Below are positions 56,119-64,000 of a stretch of DNA of 64,000 nt, one piece after another. Both the position numbers and the translations under genes were made by a program. Within the stretch, counting starts at the first letter, position 1. Every line of letters starts with the position of its first letter. The notes under the pieces are model-generated. The model was not told the DNA's origin. It was given only the letters and a program-made list of their open reading frames with translations, and did not search any database. Origin of the DNA: Dichomitus squalens LYAD-421 SS1 (lineage: Eukaryota; Basidiomycota; Agaricomycetes; Polyporales; Polyporaceae); contig NW_006766933.1 in NCBI RefSeq assembly GCF_000275845.1, forward strand, positions 62,001-126,000, given 5' to 3'.

Positions 56119-59100
56119 ATGGCAGATCCCGCATTTCCCCTCACGATCGACGACACCTCGCCGCTCGTCCTCTACACCCCCTTCGCGGACACCTTCGGCC
56201 CGGAACAGACCGCGCAAGGCTGGAACCCGTACTACACGGGAAGCGGTTTCGCCACGGTCGACTCAGGAGCCGGGTCTCCCGTGGATTCCGCTATCGGCAA
56301 TGGGACGAGTCTGCACATTACCGCAGCGGACGAGGCGGCACTACAGATCACATGGAACGGTACGTCCACGCTCCTGTCGGTTGTGGTTTGCCTCATGTCC
56401 TCCCTACCTTGCGCCCGCCCACCCATGCGGTGTGCAGGCGTGTTTCACCTACGGCGCGGTAGGCTATCCGCCGCCTGCGCTCTGAGAGTGCGAGCGGGCC
56501 GACGAGACAGGAGGCAGACCTCCCCGTGAGGCCCGCTCGGCGTTCGCGGGCTGGTATATTGTGATCTATCCCGTCAATCGCGAGCGTGCGCTTCGACGCG
56601 CGATGTTCCTTCTACACCGCGATGGCATGCCCTCACCTACTTTTCTTTTCGAATCTCGCGGACGCGCGCCTTCGTCTCGTCCATGTGCGTTCCCAGCGCC
56701 TTTACGGCCTTGTCTGGCTGCGGCCGTGATTGCGCATCCGCGACGAATGCAGGGACACATATGTGTGCGACTCCACCGCCGTTCGAAGCTTATCCGTGAG
56801 ACACTGAGATGTTTCAGGCGTTGGGGCGAGCAGTGGGGAAGGGCGAGGAAGATCTGATGATGGTTGATCGTGGATCCTGGCACTCTGTCATTGCTGGCGG
56901 CTTCTTGACAGAACACGGTCGTCGTCCGCTGCGCACTGCCTCGCAGTCGATGTCCCGACGCACACCGGGCTGCGCGCTCGTTGCATCGGGGGCAGTTGTC
57001 GCGTGTGGGTCGAGCCTCATGAGTCTGTAAATTGGCTTGTGGTGATGTCAGTCCCAGACGTCGTAGGAGGCTAGAGATCACACGCACACGTCACCTCTTG
57101 CGCTGAGGGCGGTCGTAAGATGTCGGCCCTGCGATATTCTCAATGCACATGCATCATCTGCGCGGGCCTGCGGAATCACGTCGGGGAGTGTGTGCCGGCT
57201 GCACGTCGCGCAACTGCAGGCGACGAAACGTCTACGGAAGGCCTCATAGATTCCGTCACTTGTTGTCCCTGGTTGCTAGATATCCATGGGAGACGTCGTT
57301 GCTAAATTCACTTCCACTCCTACTTGTTAGGCACAAACATCACGCTCTACGGAACACTGGTACCAGCATCATCGGACGACCTACCAGAAGCCACGTATAC
57401 CGTCAATCTAGATGGCATTACTACGACCAACTTTCTCTCCTCATTGCCCAAGCCTGCGACAGTCCTCGACGCAGACACCGATGTCCTCGTGCAATTCAAC
57501 AGTCTCCAGGACGGCCCGCATACCCTCCAGTTGACGTTTCACAATCCCGATGGGACTGCAAGCGGCGGAAATGCCACGAGTGGGCCCTTTATTGCCTTCG
57601 ACCGCGCTGTCGTAGAAGTAGGTGCCGGCATGCCAAAGTAAGTATCGGACCTATTTGTGTCATCTTGCCTTACTTCCTTCTACGCGAGGGCGGCCGAGTT
57701 TGTGTCTTCGTCAGGATCGTCCCACTCAAACGCCTCCCGACGCTCTTTGCGTCGGATTCCACTCTATTCACGCCCAGACTTGCTTCAATGCTTTGTTGCA
57801 TAGTTACGTCCTCTACAGCCTCAGCTTCCCGTGCGGCTTTCCATCTTCTTTACTATTTCTGCCGGCTTCGAGTCCCGTGCGTCACCTCGCGCGTTTCGTG
57901 TTTCTCCATGGCTTCTCAGCCTCCCTTACTTTGTACGCGTACTTACTCCGCTTCTCCCTGGCCAGCCCGACACAGAGCTCTTCCCTGTCGAGTACGGCCG
58001 CCCCGTCGCCGACGGCTTCTGCATCAGCCGTCACCGCCCCCCTTCCGGACAGCGCGACTGCGTATCGCGGCCAGTGGGACTTCGACACGAACATGCTTCC
58101 CGGATCGAGTGCGTCATTCCATACCAGCACGAACATCGGGGATAAGGCGACGTTGATGTTCAACGGTGCGTCATCCTCCACGGTCTCATTAGTCTGAAAC
58201 TTTGTCCTGGCCTTCGGGGTACTGCATAGTGGCTTACTGTGTGATACGCGGGCACGCGGGCGTGGTGACGAGGAATATATGCCCTGCTTTCCACCAGGGC
58301 GGGATAGGACAAACCCTCGGCGGCAAGGTCGGTGATGGCGACCGTGGAGTTCTTGTGATGGGGGCGCCGTCGTCCGAGGCGGGGAGGTGTCTCGGCGCCT
58401 GTTCCCACGTCAGTATTTGTAGGATTACCGCATTTGTCGCGCATCGAGGCCTGCCTCCGAGCGTGCTTCGCCCAGGACGCGTCTCCGGGAGATGCGCTGA
58501 GATCCATATATCCCCGTCCTCGGCAGCGTCCCTCGTCAGGCTTCCCCACTGTCCTTTCTCCTGGTTTCTCCTCCGCTTCATCTTCACAGCTTATCCTACT
58601 TGCCCGCCTGCGTGCTAACTCCTCCTAATCCTCCCCCTCAGGCTCCGCCGTTGGGCTTACGGGCCTCACCACCCCCGACTCTGGGGCGTACAACGTCTCG
58701 CTTGATAGCGCAGAGCCCGTAACATTGTCTGGGCGCGCGTCATTCACGTCCTCGGAGCCCACGCTTTTGTTCTTTCGCACAGGCCTCGATCCATCTGTCA
58801 TGCACTCCATCGAGGTTGTCAACGCAGGTCCCTCGGGTGCGGGGCAGGGCGCGGGCTCGCGCCTCGTCCTCGGCGCGGTCAATGTCACGACGATCCAGCC
58901 ACCGTATGTCCTCTCGCGAGCTTGGCATGTCACGTTGGAATGCTTACTGTTTGATCCGTCCATGCTGTCATGTTTCTCGCTCATTGTTTCCATTCTACGT
59001 CTGCGCCCACAATCCTGTTGAACCCCCGACGTGCCATTCCGTGACTTCCGGGGCGCACACGTGCCGTCATTTGCATTAATCGCACCGCTGATGCCGTATA

Positions 59101-59936
59101 GTGCGACGTCTGTCGGGACGGCCAAAGGGTCAGGCTTGCCTCGAGGGGACGTCGCTGCTATAGCCATCGGGGTGACGCTCGCGGTCGCCGCGCTAGCCGT
59201 TGTCCTGTTCTTTTTCATCCGGCGGCGGCGGCGTCTGAGTCGCCGCAAGCGGCAGATGCTCGTCAACCCCGAGATCAGCCGCGCTCACAACCTGGCGTTC
59301 CTATTTTCGCACAGACGACATAGCAAGCGCGGCGAGCGCGACCCGCAGAGGGCGCTCGGAGGCAGCTACGAGGGTGGGGTGTTGGACATCCGCAGCCCGA
59401 TCCCCGAGGAGAAGGCGGACGAGTCGGACGACTCCGAGGATGGGCATGGCGAGGTCGACGGGCAGCGGCTCTCTGCGGCCGAGAAGGGGAAGCAGCGCGC
59501 GACGCGGCAGAGCAACGCGTCGAAGAACTCGGATGGGAGCTACTCCATCGAGCTTCCTGATCTGACGATCGCCCAGGTGCCGCGGGGATACCTTCCTACC
59601 TCTGTGGTGCCCTCGACGCCTTCTCCGCCCAGGACGGTGTCGTCGCCGACTTCGCCGCGCAGTCCTACCCGCCCGAGAGGGCCGCGTGAGCTCCCGGGGC
59701 GCGAGTCTACAACGCGGGGTATCCTCCTGAGTAGCATGCCTCCTCTCCCGCGAGTAGAGGTCACCGACGAGGGTCAGCTGGTATCACCCGTCCCGTCGTA
59801 TCTCCCGGAGGCGCACATCTCTCCGCTGCGGGTCGAGTTCGCGAGCAACGTGCAGGCGCGACCGGAAGGTCGAACAGAACGCACTATCAGCACCGGCGCA
59901 ATCTCCCTGCCACAGTCGCTCAAACAGGCGTTGGCT

Positions 59937-59978
<42 letters not shown>

Positions 59979-60938
59979 GCGACGGTCAGTCAAACGTCGG
60001 AGCCCCCGTCTCCTGCACGTTCGAATCTGGTGTACTCCTTCCTGGATTTCGCCTCAACGGCGAGTTCGCTGTCACGCTCTCAAAGCAAGTCTACGTCCAA
60101 CTCGACAGGGAAGTCTCGAAGCTCTTCGCAGTCGAAGAGGAAGTCGGACAGCGAGCATTCCAAGGGGAACACTGCCAGCGAGCATTCGCAAGTCGTGAAC
60201 TGGGCCACACTCCCTCCCAACCGCCGCATATCCCTTGGGCTATCCATGACAGTCGGTGGTGCGACAGCGTCACGACCATCCTTGATGACGAATGTGTCGC
60301 TGCACCCCGTGCCGTTGTCCCAATCCGCACCGGCACTCTCCGTGTCTACCGAACACGCGCCCCCGTCCCCTAACACCCCGCAGATCGAAGGCCCAGACCA
60401 GGACTTCCCCTACGACGCGAACCAGCTTCCTTCCCCAACCGACTCCGTACCTTACACCGTTTCGGACATCCACTTCCGCCACTCGACGCATTCGTCAATC
60501 TCCATGCCCGCGGAGTCTCGCCGTCAGTCTGGCTACCGCTTGAGCGGTTCTCACCGACCGCCACATCCCCCACTACCCAGCGCTGGGCCTGCATCACCCA
60601 CCCGCCCCACCCACCAGCGAGGAGGATCCCCCTCGGGTTCGCAGAGCGTGCCGCCGCTCATCGTGCAGCGGATCCTCGGACGGACTCCGAGCTCGAATCC
60701 CGCGTCACCACCATTCACTAGCCCGACAACGCCGCAATTTGCGAGCGTCGCGGGTACGACTGCGGCCACGCGTGCGACTGGCAGCTCTAGCCCCACGCAA
60801 CTCCGCGGGTCGGGCTCGGGGACAGGACCGTCTTCGTCCACCACCAATGTGCAGAGTTCGCCTGCGCCCGCCCCGACACCCGGATCTGCGACAACTGTGT
60901 TTGGGTTCCAGTTGGGCCGCCGTAGCGAGCGGTCATAG
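56119..60938 (+). CDS. Single-pass type I-like membrane protein with two beta-sandwich-like ectodom repeats and long cytoplasmic tail
   Basis: Member of an agaricomycete-type surface-protein family without known function. Five exons, 56119-56359, 57331-57637, 57966-58165, 58642-58903 and 59102-60938, give 2847 nt and 948 aa. The ectodomain carries two similar halves. The first: DDTSPLVLYTPFADTFG, TSLHITAADEAALQITWNG, TNITLYGTLVPA, YTVNLDG. The second: YRGQWDFDTNM, ASFHTSTNIGDKATLMFNG, SAVGLTGLTTPDSGAYNVSL, TLLFFRTGL. A transmembrane helix follows (VAAIAIGVTLAVAALAVVLF), then RRRRRLSRRKRQ and a 570-residue Ser/Pro-rich tail with a polyglutamine run (about 59938-59979). No classical signal peptide is seen after MADPAFPLTID. 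All four introns are long: 971, 328, 476 and 198 nt. Confidence 0.88.
59935..59979 (+). repeat. CAA/CAG trinucleotide repeat encoding polyglutamine
   Basis: In-frame tract of about 14 Gln codons (mixed CAA and CAG) in the tail of the membrane-protein gene. Likely length-variable between strains. Confidence 0.9.
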
Positions 60939-62430
60939 CGCTGTCCTCTCCGTCCCTCTCCTCACTCTTCAACCACCTCTGCGCGCTTGCGCATCGTGTA
61001 CATACCCATCCACTCTCGTTACGACCTTGACACCTCGCCCTGCACAGCCTGGCGTGGATGTCACCCTGCTTGCTTCGAGTCCAGTGCACAATGGAGTTGT
61101 TTACTGCGCCATTAACTTATCGTGACGTCCCTAATCGGCTCGCGTTCCTCCTTCCCCCGTACATGGTTTGTTTTGCAGGCGGTGTCGGGCGGTGATGGTT
61201 GGTTTGCTTGCTCGGCGCCGACTACCTGTGTGCGTATCCCCCTCTGCATGTCTTCTACTGTTGCATCACCGTCACATGGACTTGTAGAGTGCTCTTATAT
61301 ACCACCTCCACCTCGCCCCCATCCAGCTGCGTGTTTACTCACATCCTCTCTCAGACACGCCTCGCTTGTATCCGCTGCCCGCACACGTACCTCTCGCAAA
61401 TATCTATAGTACCCTCCGTTTACCTCCCTGGTATTGGTCAGGATCTTCCCATCCGTCTCTATCTTCTGTCAACATTTCGTTTTATCTTCAACTTCAATGT
61501 ACATGTAGCAACCCTTCATCACCAGCAGGCTCCTCTTCCACTTCACTTCGTCATATTCTTCATTGCAATTTACATTCTGCTCACCAATGGCATTGCATGT
61601 CTTGCGTATCTCGCATCTGTACATGTACATCCAAGGCACGCTCATTTGCGCCTGTTCCACCATCCTGTCCCGCCCCATCGTTTCCATCGACGTTTGGCAA
61701 TCGATTGATCGCCTGCTCAGTCCATCGCAGCGGGACAAGTCAGGCACCGAGAACAAGTCGAGTGTTTCGGGGTGTGGAGTATGCGCTGCGCTTCCGACTA
61801 CCGTACCTTACAGTTTGCTGCCCTGAGATGCTTATTCCCGTCCGGCCAGACGGAGCCTTGTGATACATTGTGTCGGGAGAAATCGAGATTCCTGTTCTTC
61901 TAGCGTACCCCGTACCGCGGGGGTCTGACTTCGTTCTAGGAGACCTCGGGTGCGCGTGCCTGTCTGCTTGTTCAGCTCGACTTCGTGCTGTGCGTCATCT
62001 GATGTTCTCAACATATATCGGGAGACTTGGCCCCTGCGGTTCGATTGTTTACAACTACTCAATGAAGTCTTGTTCACAACCATGAGCTCCGCACGTACAC
62101 TCTATTTTGTATCAGATCCGCATGCAGCTTACTGGCAGCGCTTTGTGCATTTGCCCCGTTGGTTCCGAAGCGCATGTCAAATGTAATGGGGCTGAATGAT
62201 ATCAGTCGTCGATCTCGTCTATGAGCTCACTTGACCACACACTCGAATCCGCATCCAGGGTGGCGAGTACAAGTGATCAACGGGCTTCAATGGGGCTGGG
62301 GGCGGACCGGCCAACTCCCGTCTACATCTGTATCAGGGCCGACGATAGGTATGGGATCAAGCAGCCAATCGCTGGATCATCAGGGTACCGCGGACACTAG
62401 ACAGGCAAAGCCAACGACGGCATGATTGAT
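60939..62430. other. Intergenic region, no gene seen
   Basis: 1.5 kb of CT-rich DNA downstream of the membrane-protein gene. Open frames around 61.2-61.9 kb overlap and have no recognisable features. Confidence 0.5.
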
Positions 62431-62433
62431 AGT

Positions 62434-62845
62434 GGATGACTTTCCATAAGCTATCTACGGCTCTACGGACGTCCGTAAATCTCTAAACAGACCGATTTGG
62501 GCAAGGGGCAGTGTTGCCGACACCAGATCTGAACTCCGCTGATGAAATTTAGGATACGGACGTCAAAATCTAGGAGGGGGGTCCGACCCCCCTTTCTAAA
62601 TCTCTAACAGGCCGTAGACAGTCCGTAGACCTCGGCATACGGTGCCGTGACCACGAGAAAGGAAGGAGCCATCATGACAAAGCGAACTGCATGCCAAATA
62701 CAGACATGACATAAGCCACTCCAGTCACGTGCTGATGATGAGCAGAACATGCCTGTTTAGCGCCCAAGATCCAGAGACTGTTTCAAACCCCGCCTAGAAA
62801 TCTACGGACGTCCGTAGAGCCGTAAATCCTTATGGAAAGTCGTCC
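62434..62845. mobile_element. Second MITE, about 50 bp terminal inverted repeats, AGT target duplication
   Basis: 412 bp non-coding element. Ends GGATGACTTTCCATAAG and (reverse complement of the right end) GGACGACTTTCCATAAG open inverted repeats that continue through the palindromic TCTACGGACGTCCGTA block for about 50 bp. AGT flanks both ends (62431-62433 and 62846-62848). Internally, copies of the CGTAAATCTCTAA and GTCCGTAGA motifs and a hairpin GGGGGGTC/GACCCCCC near 62574-62592 make it highly structured. No transposase. Superfamily uncertain; a 3 bp duplication fits Harbinger-like or CACTA-like elements. Confidence 0.8.
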
Positions 62846-62848
62846 AGT

Positions 62849-63354
62849 TGCGATCGGTCAGATGGCTTGCGGGGGGGGGGAAGCTAACTGATTTGTCTAG
62901 AGATGAGGCATCACGAACTCGCAGTCCACCACCCTCTTGAATTTCTAGACAACACGCAAGAAGGCTGCTGCAGTTGTCTTATTGATATTACAATCGTCGG
63001 AGCGCCTAGGCATACAGCTTGCGCAGCCACAAGTTCTTGGAGAGCCAGACCGCAGGAGGGAGACATAGAGAAATCTCAAAGGGCGCAATGTTGAGATGAC
63101 ACCTGCGCAAGAAACGAGCACAAGATACTTAGCGGTATACAGATGAAGACATCGCTAATAATTGTCCTATAGTCCCTGCTGAGGAAATCAAGATCAACAA
63201 GGCTGTACAACAGGAAACAGCGATTCATGCGTAGCACGCCATGCTCATAGCTCGTGATAATGCACCTACAGATACAATGCGTATACAGTATACAGATAGA
63301 TCGCTTCTTGGCGCCACCATCGTGGGTTGACATTGATCCCGGAGACTCAGCCGT
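62849..63354. other. Spacer between the second MITE and palC
   Basis: Starts with a run of about 10-12 G near 62871. It otherwise contains the palC 3' UTR. No gene seen. Confidence 0.45.
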
Positions 63355-64000
63355 TCAGTAGTAGGCTTCTGCACCCGCATACGACTTGGTTGGACCGCTG
63401 CTGGGCGTAGCAGGAGATGCCGGTGAGCCTTCTCCATTGCTTTGAGCTTCTAGCAGCTCAAGCTCTTCTGCCTGACGACGTATGTACTCAACAGATCCAG
63501 GTCCGAAGGCAGGCGTGGGTTTCGTGTAGGGTTTGACGACAACAGCTAGCAGTCCTGCTGGAATCATCGCTTGCAGGTCTGACTGGGGTGGGACGGGTTG
63601 GAACGAAATCTACACACCATTGTGTCAGTCTCTACTGCAGAGCAGCGAGAGAAGACAGTCTGCACTTACGGAATCGTTCATCTTTTTGTATCCTACCAAG
63701 AATGTGCCGGTGCTCTCAAGCTCCTCCTGGACACGCGCCTTCCTTCTCTCTCGGATCTCCTTCTCCCGTTCGCCGCTGATCATTCCTCCGGAGGAATGCC
63801 CGCTCTTCAGTTCCTCCAGCTCCCTTTTCGCCCAGGAAAGGAAGCCGACTGCGATCCCGCCCTTGCTTGTGCCCCCGTGCTCACCCGCGTCGACGCCTAA
63901 CCACTTGCGCGCCAGCGCAGCGTGAAACGCGATTTCGTCCGCGAGGTATCGCCGGAGCTCCGGCGCGACCTCTTCCCCGGTCTCATCGTCCGCATTGGCG
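63355..64000 (-). CDS. pH-response regulator PalC-like BRO1-domain protein, 5' part outside the window
   Basis: Component of the fungal ambient-pH (Pal/Rim) signalling pathway that binds ESCRT-III through a BRO1 domain. The two visible exons, 64000-63670 and 63609-63355, are joined by a 60 nt intron (GTAAGT to TGTAG). The visible part has the end of the BRO1 domain: RRYLADEIAFHAALARKWLG, VGFLSWAKRELEELK and EREKEIRERRKARVQEELE. The characteristic C-terminus follows: VPPQSDLQAMIPAGLLAV, VVKPYTKPTPAFGPGSVEYI, RRQAEELELLE, ending AGAEAYY. The coding frame is open to the window edge. Confidence 0.85.

Noticed and set aside
34484..62882. Two G runs followed by AAGCTAAC (near 34484 and 62871) as ends of a common element
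   Set aside because: Similarity is limited to about 20 bases of low-complexity sequence and does not extend on either side.

Overview
The window is nuclear DNA of a filamentous fungus, most likely an agaricomycete basidiomycete. Protein-coding genes are split by many short GT-AG introns (mostly 50-80 nt), coding DNA is GC-rich, genes lie on both strands without operons, and the set is typically fungal: COG5, Mediator Med31, UCHL5, PDK1, ILV6, PalC, a HAC1/XBP1-type bZIP, a sedolisin, a class 3 lipase and a Zn2Cys6 regulator. A 590-base run of N (29411-30000) shows a draft assembly. Gene models were built by reading exons by eye and checking that phases and conserved blocks join; exon edges may be off by a base or two.

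Layout. 1-10 kb: 3' part of an amino-acid permease (+), aldo/keto reductase (+), UCHL5 deubiquitinase (-) head-to-head with Med31 (+), and a triose-phosphate-type transporter (-). 10-23 kb: Zn2Cys6 factor (+), a Gly/Tyr-rich protein with a CipC-like core (-), COG5 (+, with a 1 kb intron), a small secreted peptide (-), ILV6 (-). 23-34 kb: PDK1/Pkh kinase (-), a decayed ABCF ATPase interrupted by the gap and bracketed by an inverted copy of the tail of the next gene, and a CNNM/Mam3 membrane protein (-). 35-50 kb: a multi-pass membrane protein with a long Ser/Pro tail (+), lipase (+), sedolisin (+), a TA-flanked MITE, gluconokinase (+), HAC1/XBP1-type bZIP (-) head-to-head with RNase P subunit Rpr2/Rpp21 (+), and a degenerate Mg-chelatase/MoxR-like AAA protein (-). 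50.4-56.1 kb is gene-poor. 56-64 kb: a single-pass membrane protein with four unusually long introns (+), a second MITE, and the 3' part of palC (-).

Functionally most genes are unrelated housekeeping genes. Some themes recur: secretory-pathway homeostasis (HAC1/XBP1 bZIP, COG5), extracellular digestion (lipase, sedolisin), nutrient and pH response (permease, PalC, PDK1) and branched-chain amino-acid synthesis (ILV6).

Most interesting observations: (i) the HAC1/XBP1-type gene has its activation domain in a different frame from its bZIP, with a CTG/CAG hairpin loop at the frame switch, pointing to an Ire1-type unconventional intron; (ii) the inverted duplication of the Mam3 C-terminus around an ABCF relic; (iii) two MITEs with long terminal inverted repeats and target-site duplications; (iv) intron gigantism restricted to a few genes; (v) a probable GC-AG intron; (vi) an AAA-like protein without recognisable nucleotide-binding motifs.
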